Of a DNA stretch of 64,000 nucleotides, positions 1 to 13,468 are shown one piece after another (the first letter of the stretch is position 1; every line of letters begins with the position of its first letter). The stretch is from NCBI GenBank assembly GCA_025093555.1, contig JAIWNF010000004.1, positions 62,001 through 126,000 of the forward strand, written 5' to 3'. Below the pieces are notes generated by a model. That model made no database searches and was not told the DNA's origin. It saw only the letters and a program-made list of their open reading frames with translations. Origin of the DNA: Circinella umbellata. Taxonomy: Eukaryota; Mucoromycota; Mucoromycetes; Mucorales; Lichtheimiaceae. The translations under genes and the position numbers were made by a program.

Positions 1-48
1 GTATAAAAAGGGAAGAGCTAATAATAGTATCCCTATGTCGTTCAACAG

Positions 49-171
49 GAATTTGACAATAGTCATAGAACATCTCCATTTATCTATGAAGGCTGTGTTG
101 CAGGACAACAAAAGTTTGTTGGAGGCTATAGTGAATTTGCAAAGGCCGTCAAGGAAAATTATAAATTTTGA
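49..171 (+). CDS. C-terminal exon of an unrecognised protein (partial gene)
   Basis: A 40-residue terminal exon follows an intron that appears to begin at base 1 (GTATAAAA) and ends with CAG at 46-48. It reads from Glu-Phe-Asp to a TGA at 169-171. It contains SPFIYEGC followed by FVGGYSEF. A proline before a short hydrophobic strand and a later GG-Y-x-x-F resemble the C-terminal half of glutaredoxin/thioredoxin-fold proteins, but this is only an impression. The rest of the gene lies outside the window, so no function is assigned. It runs in the same direction as the next gene, with about 380 bp between them. Confidence 0.55.
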   Translation, partial: EFDNSHRTSPFIYEGCVAGQQKFVGGYSEFAKAVKENYKF

Positions 172-551
172 TTAACAAGAGGAAGGGAAAAGGAAATTAT
201 TATTAGCATAAATATACTTACATACTGAATACAGACAAACACAAAATTGTAATATACATCATAATTATACATATAAAAAAACGAATTGTACCTATTATTA
301 TCATAAAAAGTATTTTAAAACGCAACCCGTGAGAGAGTTCCTAAAAGTTTTACAAAGTGTGATCCTATGACCCTCATATTATATCATCTATGTGGCGAAT
401 TCACCCATATAACAGGTTCAAACGAAATTCCTGCAGTGAAGCAAAAAAAAATGTGAGAAATTCATTTTTCCCACGAATCTGTCCTTTTCAAGAATTCAAC
501 ATTTTGTCCTTTTTTGCTTTTTTTTTTCTTCTCTTCATTTTTACTATTATT

Positions 552-3500
552 ATGACATTATCTACAATGGCCACGGGTTATTGTCGCCCATTACATAGAA
601 TTTCTACACATGCTTCTCGAGCGGTTATTGCTACTACTACTACTACTACTACTACTAGAAATTTGTTTAAACGAACAATGATATCCACAAGGAATGGATA
701 TGTTTGGCGATCTAGTAGTGAACAGCCATCAGGACAGGGTTATCGTAGTATTGGTATACGTCGTGAAGACAAAAGTCGTTGGGAACGCCGAGCACCATTG
801 ACTCCAGATGCGGTTAAAGAGTTGCTTCATGAAACAGGCGCTCAAGTTTACATTCAACCCAGTACAAACAGAATTTTTCCAGACTCGGCATATACAAAGG
901 CAGGAGCCATTCTTACAGAAGACTTGTCCGCTGCAGATATCATCCTTGGTATCAAAGAAGTACCTAAATCTAAATTGATTCCGAATAAAACTTACGTTTT
1001 CTTTTCGCATACCCATAAGGGTACATTAAAAAATATGCCTATGCTTCAAGATATTTTGGACAAGGTAAAAATTTTTGCTCTATGGGTTGTACAATAGCAA
1101 GTCTTGAATCATATTAAAATTTGTTACTATGGTGTAAATTCATAATATAGAAAATCCGTCTTATTGACTATGAATTGATGAAAGATCCAGAAACTCATCA
1201 ACGTTTAGTAGCGTTTGGAAAGTTTGCAGGAAATGCCGGAATGATCGATGGTTTACATGGTATGGCTCATCGATTTTTAGGGATGGGTTATAATACTCCG
1301 TTCATGGTAATAGTAAACTTTAAATTTGTCATGTTATATTGTCTATCATACATCTTTCTAAATGAGCTGTGTGCGGTTGGATATGACTATTCTTATCTAC
1401 TGTAGTATCTTTCCATGGCTCATACTTATCGTGGACTTCCATCAGCTAAATTGGCGACACGTAATATGGGTAATATCATCCAAGATGAAGGAACTCCAAA
1501 AGATTTTGGCCCGTTGGTTTTTGCATTTACAGGCTCAGGAAATGTGACCCAGGTAAAGATTTATTGTTTCTCTTCTGGAACGAAAGAAAGAAAAAATCAA
1601 CGAACGCACCTATGTATATATAATATTAATGTTGTTACAATGTCAGGGTGCATTGGAAGTATTTAAAGAATTACCACATGAATTTGTCGCTGCAGAAGAT
1701 CTACCAAAGATTGTCAATGATAAGAGTAAGTGGGAATGTTTTATAATTTGTGCGAAATTTTAAAGAAAAATTCTCGTATCACATTTTTGGAATTTTTTTC
1801 CTGTTTTGATCAGTTGTTATTCTTTTTATAATTTTTCAGATCCAAAATTAAACAAGGTGTATGGTACACACCTTCAAGTCGAGGACTATGTACACCGAAA
1901 GGGTGATGGAACTTATTCGTATCAAGAATATTTAGATCACCCGGAACGATATCAATCGGTTTTTGCAGATAATGTACATATATACTTTATTCTTCTACAT
2001 CCAGAATAGAAAAAAGAGTATTTAAAGTTATGTGTTTTGTTTATGTGTATGCTAGATTGCTCCTTATGTAAACACCGTTGTTACTGGTGCATACTGGGAT
2101 AACCGATATCCTCGATTGTTGAGTAATGTTCAACTTCAAGATTTACAGTTAAAACAAAAACAAGGTCTCATTAACAAGGGTCGAATGATGAGTTTGGTAG
2201 ATATTGTGTGTGACATAAGGGTAAGAAAAGTTCTCTCAGTTTGGAGGATTGGAAATCATACAACAATAAAAAATTATGATTACGTATTTTTTATTTTTTG
2301 AGGTTGTTTGTAACACACAATATGTGCCTGTATATGTATTTTAGGGCGCATTCGAATGCTTATCACACTCAACAAATATCGAGGATGGCTTTTATTATTA
2401 CGATGCTATTAATGGAGTCGAACATAAAAAGTAAGTTATTGTTTATATTGTAAGCACCCTGTGGTATCCTTGTTAACGTTATTATCATGCTAGTGTGGAA
2501 GGTGAAGGTATACAAATAATGGGAATCGATATCCTGCCCGCGGAATTGGCCAATGATAGTAGCAAACATTTCAGTGATGTTTTGTATCCTCATATCAAAG
2601 ATTTGGTATGGGATAATAATGCTATAAAAATAGCATTACGTAAAAGAATTCATAAAATTGGTTTTGAATATAACAATGTTAATTTTTTTTAATATATAGA
2701 TTCATCCTGCAGCAGCTAAATCCCTAAATGATATATCACCAATGCTTGAAAATGCCACGATCGCTAATAATGGAAAGCTGATTGGAAAACATTCATTATC
2801 TCTCAAACCTTTGCTTTCACAGTCCTCAAAAAAGCCTGGATATGAAAGTGTTGATAAGCGCACTGTATTACTTCTAGGTTCAGGAATGGTCGCTGGACCG
2901 CTTGTGCAACGGCTAACTCAGCGACCGGATATACGTGTTGTTGTTGGTAAATTACCTTTTTTTAGTAGTGAGATTATTATAATAATAGAATTCTTACTAA
3001 ACCCATCATATAATATATAGCAAGCAATGCTACATCTGAAGCAAAAGCACTAGTTTCCCAATGTGATCCTGATAAAGCAGAATCTGTTCCATTAGATATT
3101 TCAGATAAATTCGGTCTAACTCAACTAGTATCCAATGCAGATGTGGTTGTGAGGTAAAAAGAAAAAAAATCCCTATTTTATTATGATATGTAGTACCCGT
3201 ATAAAGCTAACAAAATAATTCGCATGCTACATATATATATATATATATATGTACGTGGTGATAATATCTTTATATAGTTTGGTTCCAGCATTCCTTCATG
3301 CTCAAGTAGCTCAAATATGTATTGATCAAAAAAAACATATGGTTACTGCAAGCTACGTTTCCGAGGAAATGGAAAAACTAGATGAAGCGTAAGTGCCATT
3401 TGACAAAATTTATTTTTGTAATTGAATTGCAATGCCCAGAAAAATATTGTTTTGCCTTTTTTAACAATGTTATTATTGTATGATTTATTACATATATATA

Positions 3501-5138
3501 GTGCTAAAAAAGCTGGAGTATTAATCATGAATGAAGTTGGTTTGGATCCAGGGATCGATCACATGTCAGCAATGAAAATAATTGACGAAGCCAAGTCGGC
3601 TGGTAAAAAGGTTAGTGTAATTTAGATCGTCATTTTCTACCAAAAATCAAAAATGTAATTTCTCTCCCCACCACAACAACGATCTTTCGGGTAGAGGATG
3701 TAAAAATCCCACGGTCTTGTGCTAACTCACAGTATTTTTTTGTTCACGTATCAATATTAACGCTGCTTTTAATATTAGATTCGATCGTTCATCTCATGGT
3801 GCGGCGGACTACCAGCTCCTGAGGCATCGGATTCCCCGTTAGGATATAAGTTTAGTTGGTCACCGCGAGGTGTGCTGACAGCAAGTAGCAATGATGCTAC
3901 GTACTGGTCGGGTGGAAAGGTAATAATAGTGATTTTTGTAGAGAGGGGTCAAAGGAAAAGCGATTAAAAAAAAGAAGATTGCAGAAAAAAATCGAAAAGC
4001 AATTGAGGAATATATATGTATATTGTCTCTATGATTATATTATATTATAGTCAAAGTATTCGGCTTTAGCTAAAAGAAAGATGTTGGGCTGTTTAGAAGC
4101 ACACAGTGTCGGGAGACTTGCTTTTGAAAAATCATTTTCCAACAATTCGAACACCATTCCAAGGGTTTGTATTTGAAGGACTGGCCAACAGAGATTCACT
4201 AAAATATACAGATATCTATGGTCTTGGTGATTTGAGACATATGAATACTATGTTCCGAGGCACACTTCGATATCAAGGATACTCTGATCTATTGTATGGA
4301 TTACGAAGGTTGGGATTTTTGAATTTGAGCGATCCTTTACCCAAGGACCTGAAAAATTGGGTAAATAAGCTTTGCTGCTGATACAAGTTACTAGCAATAT
4401 TTTTTTTTTGATTAATATTTACCTAATACATTATTATATATAATTATTTTTTCCTACAAAATAAGGGTCAATATGTAAACCAAGTTGTTACCGGAAATAG
4501 ATCTAATAACTGGAAGACTAATATCAATGCAAAACTTGGAAATGAAGCAATGGGAGGACAGGTGGCGGATGCATTACAATTTCTTTTGACCGGACAAGAG
4601 CAGAATGATAACAAACCACCAAGCTTTCCAACTGCTTTAGATGCTTTCTCTGCCTTGTTGGCAGATCGCTTACGTTATCTACCCGGTGAACGAGATATGG
4701 TTGCTATGCATCATGAGTTTGGAATTGAAGACCAGCGTACTGGAAAAAAGGTAACACCACTTGATAATTTTACACTTCTGACAGTTATTTATAGCTCCAC
4801 GTTTAACTTATACGTAATCCGCACTATTGTCATAGGAAAAAACAACATCAACTCTGATTCATTATGGCAGTAGTGATAGTAATGGTGATACAGCGATGGC
4901 AACTACCGTTGGCTTGCCTGCTGCAATGGCAACCGAACTCGTTCTGGATAACAAGATAAATCAAAGGGGTATCTTACGACCTACCACACCGGATGTTTAT
5001 CTTCCAATTCTTGATCAACTTCATGACCAAGGAATTAGATTTGTGGAACGTAGTCAAGAAGTATTCGAGCAAAGCGATAATCAAATCAACAATGTCGAAG
5101 AATTAATTCCTACTGGAAGTGGTATTTGGGATGTTTGA
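552..5138 (+). CDS. Bifunctional lysine-ketoglutarate reductase/saccharopine dehydrogenase (AASS type)
   Basis: Sixteen exons join in frame into about 994 aa: 552-1064, 1151-1306, 1406-1552, 1647-1725, 1840-1973, 2056-2220, 2345-2430, 2494-2605, 2700-2946, 3021-3153, 3278-3388, 3502-3610, 3779-3919, 4097-4360, 4466-4750, 4836-5138. Residues about 70-480 match the LKR domain ([16 protein letters not shown] near 262). Residues about 515-990 match saccharopine dehydrogenase ([33 protein letters not shown]). The first 65 residues are rich in Arg, Ser and Thr and nearly free of acids, as in a mitochondrial presequence. The ATG at 552 was preferred over the upstream in-frame ATG at 390 because the extension is hydrophobic and 5'UTR-like. 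Known AASS enzymes convert lysine plus 2-oxoglutarate through saccharopine to aminoadipate semialdehyde in mitochondria. The 3' splice site at 4096 was chosen by frame. Domain order and length fit animal/plant AASS. Confidence 0.93.
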
Positions 5139-8100
5139 TAAAATAAAAAAGAGAAATACAAACTATTATTGATAGTTTCAATTTTTACTTTATTGAAAAT
5201 GTAGAAAGACAGTATTTATTTGTAAAGTAGTCATAAATGACATTTATATTTCTTTCTTTATAAATTACTAATAAAAGGCGGTATCTTTAATAACCGTGAC
5301 AAAACTCGATTTTGTTTTATTCTTCAATCAAAACATTTTAAGATAAAATGCGAATTAACGATTTAGGGCTTGAATACAAAAATATATATATTACAACCAA
5401 TAAGCTTAGATGCTATTTTTGCTTTTACCGACCCTTCCTACTGATTCGATTGGTCATGACCCTACAGAGAGTAAATATATAAACTATCCGTTTCAAGTCA
5501 TTAGTACTCAACAAAATATGTTACCCATGTATCAGTTGCAAGTATCGCATAATATCGACACAGATATATTATAAAATTATCAGCCTTGCTATTATACCAA
5601 TATATAGAAGTCAGTAGCTTTAAGTACTATATGCGTAACCAAAAACATATGGATGATTTCGTAAATACAATCTCTATTCAGACTGAATTTCAACTAAAAA
5701 GTGTATAGTAATTTAGTTGATATCATAGAAACAATGGCTACTTTGTAGCAATAATGATAGTGCCACTTATATCAGCTTATTAAAACTAGCTGTACGTTTG
5801 AAATAGTCAATAATTCGCAATAACCTCTAGTTCACAGTACAACCCCAACAAATACTAGATATAATGTATAATAATTGGTCAACATTTTTGAATAGGCATT
5901 CTTTATCTTTAAATATTATAATAGTAGTATATTATTTTATAATCACTTTTTTTACGATAATTCTACTCATAACATTTGTTCTTGGATAAAAAAAAGAGCA
6001 TATGATGAATGAAAAAGCATGAATAATAATAATCATGTATTATTATGCATCACAAAGCTTAATAATTTAATGACTTTGTAAATCTGTACCAATAATAATT
6101 TTTTCTCATTTAGCATTACTACCAAAAAAAATAAAATTTAGAAATTTATCTACGTACTACTTAAGATGTAGTTTGAAAACAAGGAAACGCATACATATGC
6201 TGGCATAATCAAAGCTGATGAACTAATCCAGACTACTGTATAAGTGGTGCGTGAATGTATATAATCCCACGCATGTGTAAATTATAGTGTAGCAGTAATG
6301 CAGTCATATATACATAATAAATAATAAGTTATGATAATTTATAAAATGCTTCTATTGTCACCTATCTTCAAACATCATATAGTATGAGGGTTTTGAATAT
6401 CATACCTTATTTTTTAACTATAAACACAAAGCTACTTGTGATCGCTTAATAAGTAAAACTTGTGTTCCAATTCATTGTGACATTGTTGTATATGAAAACT
6501 TTTTATTATTATTTTTAATCATCCTCCATTATGATAATACGTATTCAATATTAATTACCATTACGTACGGCGAACGCTACAACACTTACGAACGGAATGT
6601 AACGGATATAAAACAGAAGAGTTTTAAAATCAGTAAAACATTTTGATTCCGTCATCTATGTGAAAAAACCTTCGCTATAATAAAGGTATTCATGAGTAGT
6701 TGTTTCAAAGTGTTTAGTAAGGTTTCCATAAATAAAAGTAACCAACTATCAATAGATGTTGTTACTAAAAAAAAATTTTTTTGTTTTTTTTTTCAAAAGA
6801 ATGAAATAAAACCCGATACGTAACTTCTTGTAGTATCAAAAACGACCATTGTTGTTCATTTCACCGTCCATATTACAATTCCTAACTATAACCACCACTT
6901 TTTTTATTTACTTTTAAAAGTAATTTCACTGTGATTGGTTAAGATATTATGTAGCCAATGGACTGATGATTTGCTCATACCACCGTTAATAGGGGAAGTA
7001 CGTATTACTGGATGTACGCTCTACATAATTTAATGGTATTTAAATATTCGCGTACTATCCACAGTAAGTGCTAACTGTTAAATCTTTATTGAAGTCCTAC
7101 ATTATGTACGAGTTCTTCAATTCTCATCATCTCTTTCGGGATGCCACACAATGATGTGATACGATCGTATAATACTTAAACCAGCAAAGTAATCGAAGAT
7201 ATAAAAATAACCAGCGTTCTTGTCATCTTGATAAAAATGTTACTTTGGCCCGAAAAGGAAAATGTGCGATGAGCATGAGACATTCACCAATAAAAACATT
7301 GGACTAAAATGGCACTATCTTAAATATGAAATGTAAGCAAGAAGTAGGTAAAGAGGTTTTCGTAAAAGCCCTTATTTTTTTTAGGGGGAGGGGAGATACG
7401 GCTCTAAATGAGATGGAGTACCGATAGGTGGCTCGAATCGATTCACAATGGACCGGACCAACCCTCCAATAATATATGATAAAGGATTCAATACTATAAC
7501 ATCAAAATAATAATAATAAGATTTGTAATGCTATAACATCTATATGCGTACATGTGGTAGAGATCCAAGTATCTTAACAATATTTTCATAAAGTTTGACA
7601 AAGCGTTTTTAATATTCATACGTACCATCCCTACTTATATTCAATCTTCTTTATTACGTAAACGCAGTCTTGTGCTTTTTATAATTACCATAGCACCCCT
7701 ACCTGAATTGAATCTTCTTTATTACGTAAATGTATATGTATATATGTATTTACTTTTCAAAATTACCTAAGTGAGCTGGTACTTTATAAAATTAGAGCTT
7801 CAGTAGTCAATAGAACTTCTCGCTGGGATTCTTATTAAATTATCATTCAGAAGCGAGCGTGTATATTAAAGTACAAAGAGTTACGTATTAGGTGTTATTA
7901 AATATGCTATTGATTATGTAAAAATATGTTGCTTATCAGAATTTAATCAAATGTATTATTTACTTTTATTATTATTGACAGTGGTCTTGGGGATTCTCTT
8001 TTTTTTTATTGTTGGATAAAAATTAAGCATTTGTTGTTACACTACGTAAGAATATAAATAAGAACAATCATGATCCTGGTTATTATGCGGCTACTTAAAG

Positions 8101-10658
8101 GGGGGGGTTCATCATCATCTCTGTGTTCTGTACGTATATTTTGAATATTCGTTCAAAATGAACACGAGCGAGAAAAAAATATGATGGAGGGGGTACGGAG
8201 AATCGGTCCGATTCCCTTATGTTGACAAAACTGGAAAAAATAGAAATCTATATACAACACATGTCTAACAAAAAAATAACCCGTATCTTTTCTATTATTG
8301 TTACCTTGTCCGTATGGTCAAACAATAGATATTTAAACTATTTGTATGACCTTTTTACTATGATGGACCCATCAAAAAGGCCTGGGTCCAAGCTAGAGTC
8401 ATACACAAGTTATCAAAATTAAATTGTTTCGTAGCCTTTTTATTTATTAATTTGGGGGAGGGAGCGTTGTGGTGGTAGTGGTGGCACTGGTTAAATATAT
8501 GAGAGGCCTCCTATTCACGTTGTATAGCAAGTATAAAAGAAAGCGATACAATACAGTCTTTTTTCAATTTAACTCCTCTGCCCCTTATTCTCAAGACATT
8601 CCCCATCTTTTTTCCACCGTAATATGTTAAAAATCTAACCCTTTTATTGAGAGAACGAAAGTAAAAATAGAAAGGGGTGCCGTGAAAGTCCTGGGGAATT
8701 AATAACAATTAGTCTCTTGGGATCAAAAACAGACTGAAATACCATATATACTCTTAACGTTAAAGTAGTAAGTTATTAATTTTTTTTTAAAAAAAAGATA
8801 ACCCGACTCGCTTGTTAACTCGAGACAAGTGCATGGTATTAGTCGGACTGATATCAACTCACAGAAAAGATTTGCTCGGTTCAAAACGTGACACACCTTA
8901 TAACATACCATACAAAAAGAAAGCCTTTTTTTTGTTTGTGTAGCAATTTATAAGTTACTAAAAAATGCATAAGCAGCGAAGCAGTTAACCGCATGAGGTT
9001 GTAATGATATCATTAAAAGATTGTCGAAAAATATAAACTTTTCCCGCAATGTAATAGTCGTGAAACCAACCAAAAAAACTTTCTAATATTAACGTTCATT
9101 CCATAAAAACCAGTGATCACAAGGCATTTATTGAAATTCTTTTGTCTCTTGGTGTTGCTGTGTTTATATATATATATATATTTATATGAAATTTTGATTT
9201 TGATTTTTGCTATTAAATGTTATTTAAAAAAGGAAAAGCTGTGTATCATGTTACAATGAAAGAAAAAGTAGCCTGGGAACTGAAATATATCATTATAAAG
9301 CTGTTGTTCTTGCTTCGTCTTACTCCCCTTTATACCATGTAACTCTCCCTCCTTAAACTCCGTATTATTGTTCCGTAATCAAAGTATTTCAAGAAGACGG
9401 AAGCTGAATGTATTACAACAACCCAAGATTTTATTATTTTACTAACCTAATTAAAATAATTGTACGTATATGGGTTATTTATTAAGATAGTATGAAAATA
9501 GTATGATCATTCACAGGTTTTTCTTTTCTTTTCATTAGGAATGCATAAGTTTTCTATTATTGATTACCAAATCAGTTGAAAACGTAAGCGGAAAGAAAAT
9601 ACGGTTTAGTTTTTTTTTTCGGTTGTTGGGGGAAGAAAAGTCTTATCTCTTTTAATAATAGAATTTTTGCACATTGACCGCAGTCGTCATTGTTGCTCAT
9701 GACCCCAGACATACAAAGCTCTGTTTTTGCGAGATCGCCGTCATTGCTCACGTATGCTTATTTTATAATAAATTTCTCATGAAAGCAATCCATCTGTGTC
9801 ACCTACACACACATTTCGGGTAAAAACAACAAATAATGAAGTCAGATTTCGTGATAATTTCCAGCCTCAGCAAAAGATGGAGGTATTGCCATGTCAACAA
9901 AATAACTTTTCTATTGATTAATATTGCTTTATGGAAACCAAACAGAAAAGAGAAAGCGTATTGAGATTTTCTTTATGACTAAAGAACAAGCATAGCCAGA
10001 GAGAGTCAAAATAAAAAAAAAGGAAGGTGCCGAGGGGTTAGGACCCGATCAGTTTTGTATATTAAAAACATTTTATTGTGAGTATTCATAAAGAATTCAG
10101 CATGTGTATATCAATAAGAGATTAACTACCTGAACTTGTGTACACATTCGCCCAAACAATTTCATCATTGATGTATCTATTGTTACCCACTCCATGCAAA
10201 TAAATAGTTCATAAAAAGATAGTATTTATGTGCTACGTTATTATTATTATTTATATGCATATACAAACAAAAAAAAACATTTTATGCATAGACCAATCAA
10301 TATTTGTCAAAGGTGGTCCGTTTGCAATGAAAGAGAAAAAAAAAAGAGGGGTGGGGAAAGAGATCTCTGAAAATGGTAATCCTGTCCCTGTGACCTTTTG
10401 CGGACCTATTATCAACCATTTCATCAGCTTCATAAATCTTTATTAACCCCCCAAATGATACCTCCTTATACATCTACTTTACTTTCAACTTCATTATCAA
10501 GCCCCCCAATCTATATGAGTCTCTTCCTTTTTTATGGTCCCCCCATAAACTTCATTTTCGGCACTAACATCAAATATATAAAGGCTGCCATCTTTTCCAA
10601 CCCCCCTTTCCTTTTTTTTTCTTTTTTAGTTCTGATATTCCACTTTTTTTTTACTTCA
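5139..10658. other. Long gene-free region (5.5 kb)
   Basis: No convincing coding exon, tRNA-like structure or repeat unit was found between the lysine enzyme and the next gene. Open frames here are under 75 codons, not joined by plausible splice sites, and of random composition. The stretch is AT-rich with scattered A/T homopolymers and TA-rich tracts (for example about 9166-9186). The last 250 bp (about 10400-10658) become strongly pyrimidine-rich, like the leaders of other genes here, so they probably hold the promoter and 5'UTR of the following gene. An unspliced or long non-coding RNA cannot be excluded by eye. Confidence 0.6.
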
Positions 10659-12472
10659 ATGCCACGACGAGATATTAATACCACAACCGCCATAATTAAT
10701 AATAATAATATAAATAATAGTGCTAATAACAGTCGAGAAATTTTTCATCATCGTGCAAAACATATCACCTCTCATTGTCCAAAGCCATACGGTGCAATCC
10801 CGAAGCGCCGGAAGAAAATATCAACGCATCAAAAAGAGGCAAGTTTATTTAGTTTTCTTCTATTTCATAATAGAGAGTAGTCAAATGTGTACTTCTGTAC
10901 GTGCTTGGCATGGTTTCACTATGTGCTATGTGGGCGACTGTATCTGTGTCTGTGTGGCATATGTATATAGTTAAAAAGTGATGTACTGATTGGTAATAAA
11001 CGGATGGAGTGAGAGAAAAGAAAAGAAAAGAAAAAAGAAGGGGTAAGGGGTTTGAAGGCAGAAAAAGAAAAGTCATGTATAGCATGCATATCTATCATCG
11101 GAAAAGAAAAAAAAACGTGTATAAAGTACTATTATATATGTATATGTATATGCTTTAATAAAGTGGCAAAACAAGTCCTTACATGATTATTATTTCTTGT
11201 TTTGCTTATATATGTATACGGTTAAAACAGTCAAATCAACACTATCCGCAACAACGGCAACAAAATAATCGGCATCAACAACAACAACAGTTACAACGGC
11301 GACAATCACTACAGAGACAACAGCAAAAAAATCATGCTCCATACCCATATTTTGATAATGAAGATGATGATGATTTATCATTAAGTTCCGTGTCTCATTT
11401 GGTTTCATTACTTCAACGACTTTTCCACTCGAAGTCAATTGATACTCCACCAACATCACCTGTAGGGTTTATGCCTCGTAGTATTCCTGAAGTTGCTACT
11501 TCGCCATTGGATGTCATTTCTCCTTCCAGTCAACCTATTTCTATATATTCTTCTTCCACTCCTACTTTTACTACTACTGTTGCCACTAATAATAGTCTTT
11601 CCCGTGTATCAACAACAATTTCGGATGAGGATGGTTGCAGTTGTTTGAGCAGTAGTTCATCTTCTTGTGGTAGTCTTTCAAGCAGTAGTACCGACAGCCA
11701 CTGCAGTAGTTGTTGTAGCAGTGATAATAGCGTTAGTACTTCTTTTTTTGATGAAGAATATGAGCTTAATTTACCTCCTTCAGATTGTAGTAGTACAGCT
11801 GCACTATCAGATTTGCTTTGTGATCATTATGTCCAACAATCGACTCAACAACAACAGCAGCAACACACCAATAACAATAGCAATAATAATAACGGTAACA
11901 ACGCGGATGATAATGGTGATAACATGATGCTGCCTAGTTCTGAAGACAACGAGGATGGCTGTACAGTCAAGGAAGTTCCATTAGAAACTTTCCGTATATT
12001 TGAAGCACCTTCTCCTGATGATGACGAGCGGTGGATTATTTGGCAAAGTCCCAAACATTGGACCCCCGTAAATGACGATGACGAGGATGAGGACGATGAT
12101 GATATACATACTATAACTAATAAAGTAAATGAATCCAACAGCAACAATGACGGTAGTAATGATGATGATGATACAATATCATCATCTTCAATAGTTACTA
12201 CAAAAAAGAAAAAAAACAAGAAAGCGGTTCATAAAAAATTAACTTTATCAGTAGCATCCTCGTTACCTATCGAACAAGAATATCGGCGTGTTAGAGACCT
12301 TCGTATTAATGCAGCGCATTTACGTATGATTGTAGCAGAAGCCAATATGATGCGGGCACAAAAAATCGTTGGTCCATTAAGACCACGAGGTTATTTACCG
12401 AAACGATTGGACGTATTTGTATCTAATCGTCCAAGTTCTCTACAAAACCAATACCTCTTACAGCAGCACTAA
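10659..12472 (+). CDS. Low-complexity Gln/Ser/Asp-rich protein of unknown function
   Basis: Two exons, 10659-10838 and 11231-12472, give 473 aa. The first exon starts at an ATG after a long CT-rich leader (MPRRDINTTT) and ends with GAG before GCAAGT, so intron 1 is read as a GC-AG intron of 392 bp ending at AAAACAG (11230). Residues 60-110 are Gln/Asn/Arg-rich. The middle has poly-Ser, Ser-Cys and acidic Asp/Glu tracts. A basic KKKKNKK segment follows, then a better-ordered C-terminal part of about 70 residues (LPIEQEYRRVRDLRINAAHL, later RPRGYLPKRLDVFV) that is the most likely conserved piece. No family is recognised. If the GC-AG intron is wrong, the protein could start at 11183 (ATG ATT ATT ATT), but that leaves a hydrophobic N-terminus made of intron-like sequence. 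Confidence 0.7.
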
Positions 12473-12850
12473 AAATATTCTAAATACTAATGATACCAAT
12501 AATACCTCAATATACCAAATTTACAACAGTATAATAATAATAATAAATAAATAAATAAATAAAATAGCATTGAAATATCAAACAGTCTCTATACAGTGTT
12601 GTATGTATGTTCTGTTTATATAATAATAATCCCTTCAAGGAAAAAAAGTATCATTTTTTGAGTTTTTGTTTAAATGTACAAGCGGCGTCTTTTGAACAAA
12701 AAAAATGTGTTCTATCCAATTGACAACGAAAGATTTTTGAGTGTTGTGAGGGGGGTTGAGTATTGTTGTTGTTGTTTATATACGTGAAATAAAATATACG
12801 CGAAAGGAGGAAAGGGAGAGGAAAAGGTAGGGAGATAACTTGTTCGTAAT
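12473..12850. other. Convergent 3' intergenic region
   Basis: This AT-rich spacer lies between the stops of the low-complexity gene (plus) and TOM22 (minus). A simple TAA/AATA repeat at about 12529-12562 includes AATAAA-like hexamers that could serve as polyadenylation signals. No gene is seen. Confidence 0.55.
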
Positions 12851-13468
12851 CTAGAAACCAGGGGGAGTAAGTTGTTGAGGTTGGCCTGGTTGTTGAGGTT
12901 GTTGAGGTTGACCTGGTTGTTGACCGACCAACATCTAAAATAATGATACGAAAAATTTAATAGACATATTCAAATTTGTTTCAAGTACTTTCTAGAATTA
13001 TAATTCTATTCCTCCTCCCCTCTCTCTCACTCAAACAAAGAGAAATACACTCAAATACGCATATATCTATATAGTCGTATGTTATGATATATTTACCTGT
13101 TGAGCACCTTGTTGTTGCATAGCTTCCTTCTCATAAGCCACCAAGGCTTGTTCCTTTTCAATTTCTAAAGCAAGTGGCAAGACCAAAAGCAACATGGAGG
13201 TAGTAATGACCCAAGCGCTCTTACCAACAAATGTGGCACCAGTCTTACTCCATGAGGTCAATGTGGACGCGCCAGACGCGAGTTTGTTACGATGCTTGAG
13301 TGGAATAATCTCTTTAAGGGCAGCAATACGATCCAAAATAGATTCATCTTCGTCATCGTCAAAGTCATCGTCAGAGAAATCGGAATAATTATCGTCCCCG
13401 TCATCGCTCAAAGTTTGTCTATCGACATCGTCGAATTGTTCAGCAGAAACTTCTTCGAGTTTAACCAT
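12851..13468 (-). CDS. TOM22: Mitochondrial import receptor subunit Tom22
   Basis: Two exons on the minus strand (13468-13097 and 12934-12851) give 151 aa, in the range of fungal Tom22. The N-terminus starts MVKLEEVSAE and is highly acidic (Asp/Glu stretches to about residue 42), fitting the cytosolic presequence-binding face. ESILDRIAALKEIIP is a typical Tom22 segment. A single membrane span follows at about residues 82-102 (SAWVITTSMLLLVLPLAL), preceded by basic and glycine residues. The C-terminus after the span would face the intermembrane space; here exon 2 adds a Gln/Pro-rich tail of repeated QQPGQP units. Tom22 links the receptors to the Tom40 pore in the outer membrane. It is divergent from the DAHP synthase gene, 561 bp away. 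Confidence 0.9.

Noticed and set aside
390..551. In-frame ATG extension upstream of the lysine enzyme
   Set aside because: The extension adds a Phe/Leu-rich segment from a T-rich leader; the start at 552 gives a typical presequence.
729..1016. Minus-strand ORF of 95 codons
   Set aside because: Shadow of exon 1 of the lysine enzyme; no family-like motifs.
7425..7460. tRNA T-arm-like string (GGCTCGAATCG)
   Set aside because: No matching acceptor, D or anticodon arms could be folded around it.
8219..8911. Short ORFs on both strands in the gene-free region
   Set aside because: Under 70 codons, random composition, no compatible splice partners or leader.
11845..12219. Minus-strand Ser/Leu-rich ORF
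   Set aside because: Shadow of acidic and Asn/Gln codon repeats in the low-complexity gene.
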